Positions 35,228 to 46,103 of a stretch of 64,000 bases of DNA are shown here, one piece after another (position 1 is the first letter of the stretch; every line of letters starts with the position of its first letter). The translations under genes were made by a program, and so were the position numbers. Source of the DNA: Adiantum capillus-veneris. Taxonomy: Eukaryota > Streptophyta > Polypodiopsida > Polypodiales > Pteridaceae. The DNA is taken from contig CM043945.1 in the NCBI GenBank assembly GCA_014529385.2, positions 124,001-188,000 of the forward strand, given 5' to 3'. A model generated the notes under the pieces. It saw only the letters and a list, made by a program, of their open reading frames with translations. It made no database searches and was not told where the DNA came from.

Positions 35228-36547
35228 TCAAACCGAATCTTTGTTTTTCGTTTCCCAGGATGGTGCTTTTGGACGGGGTCCAAGTATGTGACTTACAGGT
35301 TGCCCAAAAATGCTAAACTCATCCATATTTTTCACATCAGCTATTTCATAGTGCCTACCGTATTTGTCGACCACAATGACATCTTGACCTGTTGGGTTCA
35401 CAGATTTAAACCAATATAAATTTTTCATTTTACTTAATTCTCCAGGTTTGGGATCTAAGCATATGTAGTATGTGGTAGACTTAGTCTTAGGATTCCAAAA
35501 TTTGTATAATCCCACATCCTCTTGATCTAAGTCAACCATATATAGCTCACCTGACCTTCTACATTTGGCATTGTGAATTTCCAGTGGTCTCTCCTCTGGC
35601 TTGGCATCTTCCAATGCTTCTTGAAATTCCACTTGGGCTCCTGAAAAAGACACTGCTTCTTGTAAAACTGGACTTCTTAATCCCACTCTTGAAGAGATAG
35701 GGTCTCTTTGTTGAGTTTGAACTCCCCCCATCCGAGAGGTTTCCATATCTGATGTTGGCATCTGTTTAATGCCTGATGATATGACTTCTTGTGCTTTGTT
35801 AAGTAGATCTTGAGACCGAGCTAGTTCTTTTTGAAGTTGTGTTATCTTCATAGTAGCTGGTACTTTCGGGGTATTCCATGTTTGTGCAATTTGGTGTGTT
35901 TGTGCTTTGTCTTGTGCTGGTGTGGAACACGAGACTTGTGTCGTGTCTTTCCATGTTGTGCCTTGTGTTGTGCCACTCATTTGTGCAGTGACAACTGTAG
36001 TTGTTAACTCTTCTAGCTGCATATCAAGAGGTAAAGCCATGACTAGATGATAAACATTACCACCTTCAGATTTGAAGTCTTCCCCTCTTGATCCAAATAT
36101 TTTAGCTGCAAAATATTGGTTACATTCTGCGGGAACTTCATGATTTGTGTCAGCTTTGTAGTAGCGACCGTCCTCATCTACATAGAGGGTACCAATTTGC
36201 CGTTTCCCATCTTGAGCTTTGTACAAAAAAATACTTGGAGGATATGCGTAGAGTTCTGTAAGTTGATCCTTGTACAACATTTCTATCTCATTTTCGATGT
36301 ATTTTCCGTGCCTCATGTAAATTGATCCCAGATAGTCTTCCATGAAATCTAGATGTGGGTGTAGTACATTCTTCGTTGTTTCCTCTGTATCTTTCTTTGT
36401 CTTGATGTACAAATTCCAATTGACATCCTCATAGCATGGCAGCCCTTTGTAGTGGCCAATCAAATAGATCCAAATTTGCTCTCTTGTAATTTCTGTGGAT
36501 GTACTTGAAGCTTCGTCTCGGCTGGTTTGATTCCTTTGAGACGCCAT
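35228..36547 (-). CDS. Element B gag-like ORF (439 residues)
   Basis: Starts ATG, MASQRNQTSRDEASSTSTE. Residues 30-160 have IWIYLIGHYKGLPCYEDVNW and GTLYVDEDGRYYKADTN; near the C-terminus VGLYKFWNPKTKSTTYYICL, then VVDKYGRHYEIAD, which matches the element A N-terminal gag (VDKYGREYRAVE). The YxDxxGRxYxxA phrase thus occurs twice, suggesting a duplicated domain. A Gln/Thr-rich middle may be disordered; LQKELARSQDLLNKAQEVI looks like a coiled coil. No standard capsid motif was recognised, so gag identity rests on position and on the element A match. Confidence 0.55.
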   Translation of the reverse strand: MASQRNQTSRDEASSTSTEITREQIWIYLIGHYKGLPCYEDVNWNLYIKTKKDTEETTKNVLHPHLDFMEDYLGSIYMRHGKYIENEIEMLYKDQLTELYAYPPSIFLYKAQDGKRQIGTLYVDEDGRYYKADTNHEVPAECNQYFAAKIFGSRGEDFKSEGGNVYHLVMALPLDMQLEELTTTVVTAQMSGTTQGTTWKDTTQVSCSTPAQDKAQTHQIAQTWNTPKVPATMKITQLQKELARSQDLLNKAQEVISSGIKQMPTSDMETSRMGGVQTQQRDPISSRVGLRSPVLQEAVSFSGAQVEFQEALEDAKPEERPLEIHNAKCRRSGELYMVDLDQEDVGLYKFWNPKTKSTTYYICLDPKPGELSKMKNLYWFKSVNPTGQDVIVVDKYGRHYEIADVKNMDEFSIFGQPVSHILGPRPKAPSWETKNKDSV

Positions 36548-37854
36548 TGCTTTTGGCTTGACTCCCTTGTTATACCTGTTCAGTGATAGCTCTAATTGCT
36601 TGCCTCAATGCTAATAAAAATTATTAGCACCCTTGTGTCAGTCTTTTTCGCTTGAGGTCCTTCAGCTTTTGTGGATGCCTTAATCTCTGAGTTTTCTGAA
36701 CTGGGCTTTGCTTGCACTGCTTGAACTTCTTAGTTTCCTTGCTTGCCAAGGTTGATACAGACTTGTCTGGCTGCTTACTTTGCCTAGAGATTTTTAGCAA
36801 GTCTCGATCTATTGGAAGCACTGTGATAAGTTTTGCAACTTACCACTATACTGCAACGACTGCTCCCTTCGTAGCGACTCTTGAGTCGCGCTAACCTGTG
36901 TTCACTTTAGCACACAATCTACAAAATTCTATTTAGCTAGAAAAATTTTTCACAATGAATGCAAAAATTCTTGATGTGCCTTTGACGGCCACACTTGTTC
37001 CGTGGGCTCGGAAGTGACTTTCAAGTTCTCTTTTAGCTGAACTAAACTTAAGCTAGCACAAGAGAATTATGCACAAGTTGTAGTGATTTGCTAGCAAAAA
37101 TCTTGTGTTAAAGTTCTCCAAAACTTGCGGCTATTGTTGCAGAATCAAGAGTCCTTGTGTATGGTCATACTGCTACCAGATTTGTGTATGGACGCTCAAA
37201 TTTTACACTAGGCCGTAGTTAACTTTTACACCTTCCCACGGGTGACCAATGGTTTTCCCAAGAGATAATTTCAATCTGCTAACTTAGCAGTCTTTAATGG
37301 TCAATTAGAAGGCCTAAAGACCAAATCTGGTTTCAAATTTCAGCTTCCCGGTGATGAAAATCTCACATGCACTCGTGTCCGCTCTAGGTCGATTTGAGTG
37401 GTCTGTTCCAGAGCCTAGGTTGACTCTAGCCGATGACCTCGCTTATGGCTTACTAGCCCCTCTCCTAGGGAAAAGTCAAAACTATGTACAAAACCGTGAC
37501 CGTTTTCTCACAATTCTTTCGAACTGTTGGTTTTAGACACACTTGACTTCCGGCTACATTTTGAGGTCTTAAACGACGTTTTCTTTTCAAAGTTGACCTA
37601 AATGGTTGCCAAAGTCATACATTTAGTTCAAGTTTTGCTCTAAGATCTGTAGTGTCGCTCTCAGGCTACGTTTTGATATAAAAACTTTTCCAATCCAATA
37701 CTGTTTGTGAAAGTTATGGCCAAAATAGTGAAATGCAGCTTAGAATGGTCAAAATGAGTCCAAATTCAATTTTAAAAGAAGATTTGGGATCTCTATGATA
37801 CTGTGAACACTCCTGTATGGTCAAAATTACTGTTGGACCCTAAAACTGACCTGG

Positions 37855-37878
37855 AGACATCCTACGGGTAGGATGTCT
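37855..37878. repeat. Element B palindrome copy 1
   Basis: Arms AGACATCCTAC and GTAGGATGTCT, perfect 11-bp inverted repeat around GG. Confidence 0.95.
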
Positions 37879-38151
37879 TTTTGCTCAGAATTGAATAAAA
37901 TTTGGTCCAGAGACTCCCCTTGGGTCTAGCAACATAGTGGTATGGTCAAATTTGGGTTTGGATGCCAAAAGCTCCCAAAGCTGGCTATTCTTGCCTTTGT
38001 CTGGTACAAAACACTAAAATTCGCTTAATCTTCAATTTTACTCATCCAACTGAGATGAAACTTGTCACATACACTCAATACAACATTTAGAACATGCATA
38101 TGATGTCAACTTATGGTTTGGTCTCAAAATCACCCCTTGTACACAATTTGG

Positions 38152-38162
38152 GTAGGATGTCT
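38152..38162. repeat. Element B palindrome half-site
   Basis: GTAGGATGTCT alone; the other arm has decayed. Its phase is 291 bp after copy 1. Confidence 0.75.
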
Positions 38163-38298
38163 GGCAATTCTCGTCTTTTGCCTTTAAGCTGTCAAAATAA
38201 GGTCAAATTCCTGGTTTGGGAGTGTAAACAGGGTAAAACCTACCTTCTAAACACTCTGGTGACCTCAAGATTGCAAAATTATGCCCAAATCACCCTGT

Positions 38299-38322
38299 AG
38301 ACATCCTACGGGTAGGATGTCT
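38299..38322. repeat. Element B palindrome copy 2
   Basis: Same perfect arms and GG centre as copy 1; about 153 bp after the half-site. Further decayed single arms (GAGACATATTACAC, GAGACATACTACAC) lie near 38586 and 38875. Confidence 0.95.
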
Positions 38323-39159
38323 ACTGCCTAGTTTTTCAGATTGAAGTGCTCCTGATGCTTCCTTATGGTCACAGCAAGTGCTAGTAAGCTCCACAAATGA
38401 AAAAAATGTGCAAAAATCACTCACTTCAAGCAATTTATGAATTTTTCGCTTTCTTGCTTCGCCTTTTGACTTTTGGACATCAAAAACATGGGAAAACACT
38501 CAAGTCAACATGATCCTAGGGTAAAATCTACCCTCTGAACACACTGGTGGTCTCAGAATTCCCAAATTCTTGCCCAAAAACCCCCTGGAGACATATTACA
38601 CCCAAAAAAAAAAAATGCTCAGAATAAAGCAAGATCTAGTTCAAAGGTTCCCCTTGAGTCTAGCAACACCTTGGTATGCTCAGAATTTCATTTGAACGTC
38701 AAAATCACTCCAAACAAGCAATTTATGAATTTTTCCCTTTCTGATTTCTCCTTTTGACTTTTGGACATCAAAAACATGGGAAAACACTCAGCTCAACACG
38801 AACTTAGGGTAAAACCTACCCTCTGAACACACTGGTGGTCTCAGAATTCCCAAATTCCTGTCCTAAAACCCCCTGGAGACATACTACACCAAAATTTTCT
38901 TTTTCTCAGAATGAAGTAAGATCTGGTCTAGAGGTTCTCCTTGGTGTGCTGATTCCCAATATGTCCAAATTTGGTGATTTTGACAACTTTGAGCTAGTCA
39001 AACACTCAAGATTTTGCTTCAGATTCTATGATTTTCTCAAGTTGTTTACCCATTCAAATGATTTCCAATTTTGTCCAAACTTGCTCTGAAGGCTTCTTTT
39101 ATGCTAAGAAACACTTTGGTTTGGTCAAAAATTCGTCTGGGCCCCCAAATCTAGCCTTG

Positions 39160-39183
39160 AGACATACTACGCGTAGGATGTCT
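39160..39183. repeat. Element B palindrome copy 3
   Basis: Arms AGACATACTAC and GTAGGATGTCT with one mismatch, centre GC. Confidence 0.9.
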
Positions 39184-39298
39184 ATATGCTCCAAATGATC
39201 CAATTTTTGTCCCACTTAATCCCCTAGATCCTGGAAACACTCTGGTGATATCAGTTTTGCAAAATGTTGCCCCAAAATGTTGCCCAAAATGGCCCTAG

Positions 39299-39323
39299 AG
39301 ACATCCTAGCGTGTAGGATGTCT
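39299..39323. repeat. Element B palindrome copy 4
   Basis: Arms AGACATCCTA and TAGGATGTCT around GCGTG; 140 bp after copy 3. Confidence 0.9.
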
Positions 39324-39590
39324 CTTGCATAATTTTTGATTGAGATTTGTTGAGTATTTCTGATGCTTCTTTATGGTCTCTACACTTGAATATCAATCAC
39401 AATCAACTAAAAGCACAGAAATCACTCAAAACAAGCACTTTATTTTTTTCTCGCTTTCTAGCTTCGCTTTTGACTTTTGGACACCAAAAATGTAAAAACA
39501 CTCAACTCAACATGTTCTTAGGTTAAAACATACGTACTGAACACACTGGTGACCTCAAAATTTTCAAAATCTTCACAGTTTTACCTCTAG

Positions 39591-39613
39591 AGACATACTG
39601 CGCGTAGGATGTC
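39591..39613. repeat. Element B palindrome copy 5
   Basis: Arms AGACATACT and AGGATGTC around GCGCGT; 291 bp after copy 4. Confidence 0.85.
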
Positions 39614-40062
39614 CCCACTGATAGAATTGTGATTTTTTCAGTTCTAACTTTCTCTTAAGCTCTGCCAACCCCTTTGGACTACTCACAACAACCATCAATC
39701 ATCAAGCAAGCATCCAAATGCAATTTTACTTTTTCCTTGATTTTATGTTTTCACAACTTTGATGAGCCTAGTAGCAAATATGACATGCATGATATGCTCA
39801 AGATCCAAATCAGCACGTCCTACTTACTCTACTCCTACTCATCACATGGGATGGTGAAATTTTTGATGCTCAAGTCGCTTTCTAGCCTCACACGGACTCT
39901 CTAGCTAACTTTTCACCTCTTCCACCTCACCAGCTCCCCATCAAACCACACCTATCTCCTACCTAATACTACCTAAGTCGAAGGATCTAGGCAGACACAC
40001 GCTCCCTAGACTCCCTCTAAGACCAAAAGAGTCCACCACTCTCCGATCCTATCTTAAAGAAA

Positions 40063-40262
40063 NNNNNNNNNNNNNNNNNNNNNNNNNNNNNNNNNNNNNN
40101 NNNNNNNNNNNNNNNNNNNNNNNNNNNNNNNNNNNNNNNNNNNNNNNNNNNNNNNNNNNNNNNNNNNNNNNNNNNNNNNNNNNNNNNNNNNNNNNNNNNN
40201 NNNNNNNNNNNNNNNNNNNNNNNNNNNNNNNNNNNNNNNNNNNNNNNNNNNNNNNNNNNNNN
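40063..40262. other. Assembly gap, 200 N
   Basis: Exactly 200 Ns, the size often used as a placeholder, so the true distance is unknown. The expected element B 5' LTR and the rest of family C pol are not found after it; a misjoin is possible. Confidence 0.95.
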
Positions 40263-41569
40263 CCTGGAGATTGCTTGCTGTCTAGTCTCCTTTGTACTTT
40301 TGCTACCAGCATTGTCCCCAGGTTGTCCCCCCTTTAGCATGCAAGCATGTCTAACTTTTCAGTACATGTTTTAACATGCGTCCCTCACGCTCACAGGGAC
40401 GTAATATCTATACATTTTACAAATTATGGTTGTTCACAAGTGCTCCAAGTTGAAATAACTCTCTTTTGAAAACTTGAACTTGTAGCTCTGTAAATTGACC
40501 GTACTTTAAGGTACCTTTCTAAATCAAAATCTAGAAATAAAGCTCAAACTTAATAGGTGGGTTTACACTAAACCTTGCGTTTTTTCTAGCATTGGAACGT
40601 GTTCATCCTTGACATTGCAAACATCGTCATAAGGTAAGGGGGGCAGTATAGTAGAGGCCGCCTCTACAAGAGCTAATGTGGGTCTATAGTATTGCAGACG
40701 AAAATGCATTACATGAAACACATGTTACCCTAGCAATTGATGAGTCTTTAATTCCTCAACGCTTCAGTCTAGGGCTTGCATCCTCCTCTCCATTGGTCCC
40801 TTGGTGCAACATTACTTTTTGGCCTCATTTAGTTACTCAATCTTTTAACTCAATGATATTCATCAGTACGCAAGGCTTTTTCATCACCAAGTGTAGAGAA
40901 TTGTGAAGCATGCGAAGTACACAAAACATGTAAAAATCCTATGAGAGTTAAAAATGCTTTATCTCAAGTTTACAACAATAGCATTGGCCCCTTCACCTTT
41001 GAGAGGGGAGAAAAAGGGATCTAAGATATACGAGGCATTTTTGGATCTTGTGGCTACCCTTGTTGTGTGGCTTTATATCATATGCCACCCTGGCATGCAA
41101 AATTTGTTGTGATTCACCTACTCATACACCCACACCCCCCTCCATTGACTCTTGCCAGAAGGGTATAGACAAGTGATGTTCATTTTCTCATAATACATCT
41201 TCCCCATGGCTCCTCCCATCAAGGTCACCGATTTATAGGGAATGGATATTGATGGTTGAATTTCTACCCCTTCCACCATATATATATCTTTTATTTCCTT
41301 CACTTTATAAGAGGTGTCATTTAGTCTCCAGGGTTGTTCATCTTCTCTCTCGCTCTCTCTTTCTCTATCTCTCTCTATATGTTCATGTGTATGTGTGTGT
41401 GTATGTGTGTGTGTGTGTGTACGCACGTGCACGTGCATAAGTGAGAACCTTCTAAGTAGAAGAAATAGAATAAAAATTAGAAACTCCATCCCTTAATTAG
41501 GATTTTCACAAAAAGAATAGAAGAGAAAATATTTTCATTAGAGTGCTTCTTAATTCACGTGTGATATGA
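40263..41569. other. No recognisable gene
   Basis: Low-complexity AT-rich text with only short, unconvincing ORFs. A mixed microsatellite, (CT)n then (TG)n with ACGCACGTGCACGTGC, lies at 41340-41436. Confidence 0.6.
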
Positions 41570-42024
41570 CATTAGGCAAAATTTGGACTCACAAATTAAG
41601 GGCCCCTTTAAGGAGTTTGACTTTATCTCTCTCTACCAAAACGGGCGCATGGATAAATTTTTGTAAACAAACTCCAAAGTTGGCGGATGTTTGACAGTTA
41701 GAATGTCCTCTTCAAGCTCTATCTACTGATATATAGTATGCCATGAGATTCCTTATATTTTAGAAGATTCTTTTTTTGATTCACCTATGATGCGACAACT
41801 TTGTCGGAATCTAAGTGAATAAAAAAAAGAATCTTCTAAATATGAGGAATCTCATGGCGTGCTATATATCAGTAGATAGAGTTTGAAGAGGACATTCTAA
41901 TTGTCAAACCTCCGCCAACTTTGAAGTTTGTTTGCAAAAATTTATCCATGCGCCCGTTTTGATAGAGAGAGGTAAAGTCAAACTCCTTAAAGGGTCCCTT
42001 TGTGAGTCCAAATTTTGCTTAATG
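41570..42024. mobile_element. Foldback element 1 (about 215-bp inverted arms)
   Basis: 455 bp that folds almost completely on itself: 41570-41785 is the inverted copy of 41815-42024, separated by about 30 bp (with GACAACTTTGTC in the loop). The ends read CATTAGGCAAAATTTGGACT and, inverted, CATTAAGCAAAATTTGGACT. The interior has no coding capacity. Such elements are usually classed as foldback or Mutator-like MITEs; no clear target duplication was found, so the superfamily is open. Confidence 0.85.
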
Positions 42025-42159
42025 AAAAGAACACAAAGCCCCAAGAGAAACAAGTTAGCTTAGAATTTCAAATGGTTTTTCTTTTATACTATGGAGAGAG
42101 AGTACATTAAAATCTAAAATATGACATAAAAAAATCATGCAGCTATGTTTTTGTTTTTT

Positions 42160-42196
<37 letters not shown>

Positions 42197-43311
42197 GGAA
42201 TCTCTTTCTATATTACATAAGATATGGTACATTATTTCACAATCTTGAAAGAATCCTTGCATGAGCTTTTGCTGCTTTTTTGGCATAGCAAGGCTATCCT
42301 CAAGTATCTTATCCCTAAAAATCCCCAATGAAGAGTGAGGCTGGTATATGTACACTGATAAAAAAATATATGAGTTCCTGGCACTCCATATAAACAACAA
42401 CATCCAAACTCTAATGGATGTTAAAACTAGATCCAAACATGGGTGGTCTATTTGAATAATTACCCCAAAAAGGAGCCTGAACTTGGTAATCTTGAAGTTC
42501 CAATGGTATACACATATATCATGTAAGCATTTCCAACAAGCAAAATTAGTGCTATAGTTCCAAAAGGTATAAGTTCTATCTATGTTCACTTTGAGGTGAG
42601 AAAGCATTTGCATGTCAAAATCGAACCTACCTAAATAGAACTAACCTCTATTCTATTATATTTTACAGACAAATTACCTCATGTGAGAGTTCTCTCTGCA
42701 GAAAACAAAAATCTCTAAATTATATCACTAGTTGAATTCCACATGTTAGTAAACTGAGGACATAGCAAGCGACTCCTAAAAAATAAACACCTTGTATGAG
42801 TGAGAGTTTGAGCTCTGCACAACAAACGAAGCTTACATATTTTGATTTTAAAAGAAAGAATAAATCAAATTTTAACAAAACATTAAATTGATTTTAATCA
42901 TAAAATTTTAAAACTATTTTAAATTTCAATATCTTTGAATTATTGATTTTTATTTTTTTGGTCTACTATTGACATGGAACACCTTTTGTGATGAATACTA
43001 GTATAAACAAGATGCGCTGCCAATATATATACTTTTTTTTTCGATCAAAACATTCTTTGATCGAAAAATATTTTGTCTTAAACTTCTTTCGATCGAAAGT
43101 TTTTTTGATTAAAAAAAACTGGGACAAAAATATGTTGCACATTTTTGCTGACGTGGAACCATATAATACGCCCGTATATGATTTATTATACGTTTCCCAT
43201 ATAATGTATAATGCAACTTAGATTGAGACCGCTCTCGCTCTCTACTACGACACAAAAGAAGGCTATCGGTAACTGGGGATCTCAGGCTCTCTTTCTCTTG
43301 ATCTAGGCAAA
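42025..43311. other. No recognisable gene; (TC)n at 42163-42193
   Basis: AT-rich DNA between the two foldback copies. A short pair of inverted GATCGAAA motifs lies at 43040-43100. No domain-bearing ORF. Confidence 0.6.
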
Positions 43312-44957
43312 CATTATGCAAAATTTGGACTCACAAAGGGGCCCTTTAAGGAGTTTGACTTTACCTCTCTCTACCAAAACGGGCGCATGGATAAATTTTT
43401 GCAAACAAACTTCAAAGTTGGATATGAGGAATCTCATGGCATGCTATATATCAGTAGATAGAGCTTGAAGAGGACATTCTAACTGTCAAACCTCTGTCAA
43501 CATTCTAACTATCAAACCTCTGTCAACTTTGGAGTTTGTTTACAAAAATTTATCCATGCGCCCGTTTTGGTAGAGAGAGGTAAAGTCAAACTCCTTAACA
43601 CTAGGTTGGTAATGGGACACTTTTATGTCCTGTTAAGTGACCATTTTCCTTGAATTATGTCAAGAGTTTCAAAATGGATTTTGAGGTGCTATCTATCTAG
43701 AAAGTTGTCTCATGAGTTGAAAAAAACTCGACATTTTTTTGGAGTATCAATTCCATCTTTAACCTTGTCCTTGCACAACATTTCACAACCTAAACTGTGT
43801 GAAAAAACGGGTCCTGTTTTTGGCTTTTTTCAACTTTTTGCAACTATACCACTCTAGAATTCATGTTTGTGAGGTCTATAATGATAGAGAACTATCTTTA
43901 GTAGTCCTCAACATGTGGTGATGCTTCTAGGGAGAAATAAATGTTAAAGTTGTAAGTTATGACCAAATCACATAAATTGTCAAATCCAGTTTTTTAGCCA
44001 ATTTTAGCTCTTCTATGATTTTTTTGGTGTCTTTCATGTTATCCAAATGTAGTTTTGATTTTCTATGTCGCATATTGTAACATAAAGCTAATATTCCTTG
44101 AGTTTTGGGGCACCTAATACCCTATTTTGCACAGTAGACAACGATGGTTGATTTTTTCAATTATAGAAGAAAACGAAACATTCTAGTATATCAAGTATAG
44201 CTTTTTCAATATTGTTAGTTTCTTGTGACAACTACATGCATTTTGTAGGTAGTAACTATATCTAATCATAAGGATCAAATTTGGCTAGATATTGAATAGT
44301 TTGTATGGGATTCTACAACTCCTAATGTTGAACCCAGTTTTTTCATGTTTGCTGTATTTAGCACTTCATCTTTGTCCCTAGGAGTCCCCTTGGTAAGAGA
44401 TGTATTATTCTTTTGACATGCTCCATGGCTCCTTATGAACCTAAAGGACAATAGGGAACTAAGAAAACATACATATATTATTTGTATTGAGTGTGGCTAT
44501 AAAAACTTTGACGATAGGTTTGCAGAATGGTAAAAATTCAACTTTTTTGTACCTATTTCTTTTGGCAAAACAAAAAATAATGAGTGAGAAGAAATCATAT
44601 GTTCAGATCACCAACCCATTGAAGTTAACTAGGAAATTTATCTCAAGTCCTGCAAAAATCCCCAATCTTATTTTTATGCAACAAAACGTAAGAAATGACT
44701 GTTTTGATGAAAATGTACTGGTCCATCAACTTTGGAGTTTTGGTGTGACCAAAAGATGAGAAATTTTACAAGTTTCTTATTTTTTCCATGTGTAGTAGGC
44801 CTTGAACTATAACCTCATGAAAGGATTTTACAAAATGAGTGGATCTACTATGGTTTTGGAGGTTTTTTTCAAAACACTGAAAGGACACTTTTATGTCCTG
44901 TTAGGTTACCAACCTAGTGTGAAAGGGTCCCTTTGTGAGTCCAAATTTTGCCTAATG
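43312..44957. mobile_element. Foldback element 2, invaded by a CACTA-like element
   Basis: Second copy of the 41570 element with the same ends (CATTATGCAAAATTTGGACT, and CATTAGGCAAAATTTGGACT inverted). Its left arm is shortened (after 43425) and a piece around 43485-43530 is duplicated. The right arm is interrupted at 43599-44919 by another transposon; element 1 supplies the empty site (CTCCTTAAAGGGTCC near 41990). Confidence 0.8.
43599..44919. mobile_element. CACTA-like non-autonomous element, copy 1 (1321 bp)
   Basis: Ends CACTAGGTTGGTAA and its inverted copy TTACCAACCTAGTG. Just inside each end a directly repeated GGACACTTTTATGTCCTGTT occurs. Flanks are TTAA on the left and TGAA on the right, against TTAAAG in the empty site; CACTAG termini point to CACTA/EnSpm (3-bp duplications), but a TTAA-type duplication with one mutation also fits this copy. 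No transposase; two short ORFs shared with copy 2 look like conserved non-coding sequence. Confidence 0.8.
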
Positions 44958-46050
44958 GGAGCACCAATTTTATGCTCTAAGAGCTGGCATACTAAAGTGG
45001 ATAAGCTTTCAAGGTGTATCAAGAGTTAATTTTCGCTCTCTCAACAAGTTTTTGAGAGGGTTAAGCTCTCACAAGCTCGCGAATCGCTCTAGCAATGCCA
45101 TTAATGGCCAATTGTAATCAAATTCCACTTTGGTCAAGCATTAGTAGCTTGAGGCTTTTAGGGTATCATTTTTAAGTAATCTAAGTGTCATTCAAGCTTT
45201 TTTCTTGGTGTCGTGCATCTTGTCTCTTATTTTTCCCGCGGCAAGCAGTCTGCCGACTCACCTCGTGAACCCATTATCCCCGACACTGTCCTCTGTGCCA
45301 AAAATAAGGGGGAAGGCACGAGTAGCCCGGAACCTGCATGGCTGGAGCTACAGAGTCCTTTTTCCCAAGGAGTACCTAGCTCCGCGAGCAAGCCCACCAC
45401 AGAGAACAACCCTACTAGCACCCCCTACCTAGCCTCCACACTGTCGCAGGTCAACTTGGGCCTCCCTACTCATATGCCCCTTGCAGGTTGTGACCACGCG
45501 ATAGGAGGGCTCCATTGCAAACCCTAAGTTATAAAGTTTCTTACAACTTTCCTCAAAGTATCCAACCCATTTGATTAAAAGTCATAGTTTTTGAAAGAGT
45601 ATAACCCATTGATTGATTGTCATAGCGAATAACCTAATATTAATTCGCATGCTCCCATATGAATGTCATTGTACCAATTTAAATAAACGTTATAAACTAG
45701 GCATTGACGTTTTTAATTTGTATATGTGGAGCTAGCTTGAATTATAACTTGACGTTTGTAATTTGTACATGTGTAGCTAGCTTGAATTGTAACTCTAAGC
45801 AAACATTCATGATAATCACACCAAAATGTGACATGTACAATATGCTCCATATACATACTTCTCCTTAAAAATCGAGAGTGTAAAAAAATTGACATTGTTT
45901 TTGGCCCAATTATCAGCACACGTGTAATTTGAGCTTTTCCACGACATCGAAATGCCTCGATTATCTTGTAGTGGTAGTGTGGAGGTTTTCTTAGGCACAT
46001 CTTAGGCCAATGAGGGTGTCCATGTGGCACCTAGCACACTACTATTTTTG
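44958..46050. other. No recognisable gene
   Basis: Contains a more GC-rich patch (45205-45530) with overlapping ORFs of up to 104 codons in two frames but no recognisable domain, and a small tandem duplication at 45704-45793. Confidence 0.55.
45704..45793. repeat. Two 45-bp tandem units
   Basis: Each unit runs from TTGACGTTT through AATTTGTA and GCTAGCTTGAATT to GTAAC or ATAAC; a few differences between the two. Confidence 0.85.
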
Positions 46051-46053
46051 AAT

Positions 46054-46055
<2 letters not shown>

Positions 46056-46102
<47 letters not shown>
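46056..46102. repeat. (CT)n microsatellite
   Basis: About 22 CT units. A second tract of about 18 units lies at 46804-46840. Confidence 0.95.

Positions 46103-46103
<1 letters not shown>

Larger units (their letters stand above)
30143..40062 (-). mobile_element. Element B: non-autonomous LTR retroelement, cut by gap
   Basis: Minus-strand relative of element A inserted into family C at the start of RT. The 3' LTR is 30143-31205, the polypurine tract 31206-31217, the ORFs lie between 32472 and 36547 and the leader with palindromes runs from 36550 to 40062. The 5' LTR and PBS should lie at or beyond the 200-N gap and are not seen; text just before the gap (cagacacacgctccctagac) corresponds to the PBS-proximal leader of element A (28070-28120). 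No RT, RNase H or integrase motif was found. At least 9.9 kb. Confidence 0.8.
36550..40062 (-). mobile_element. Element B leader with palindrome-bearing tandem units
   Basis: About 3.5 kb upstream of the gag-like ORF. Diverged tandem units of about 291 bp (sub-phases about 140-153) each include text such as CTGAACACACTGGTG and a palindrome with arms AGACATCCTAC and GTAGGATGTCT. The gag-proximal part is similar to element A; the palindrome sequence is different. Confidence 0.7.

Noticed and set aside
25979-39613. CRISPR-like array reading of the evenly spaced palindromes
   Set aside because: Repeats are 16-25 bp with about 140-300-bp spacers inside plant LTR retroelements; not a CRISPR array.
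43657-44759. Short ORFs shared by both CACTA-like copies (also 60734-61835)
   Set aside because: Shared because the two copies are nearly identical DNA; no domain and no start context; not evidence of coding.
45205-45527. GC-richer overlapping ORFs at 45205-45527
   Set aside because: Two competing frames, no recognisable domain and no splice or promoter context.
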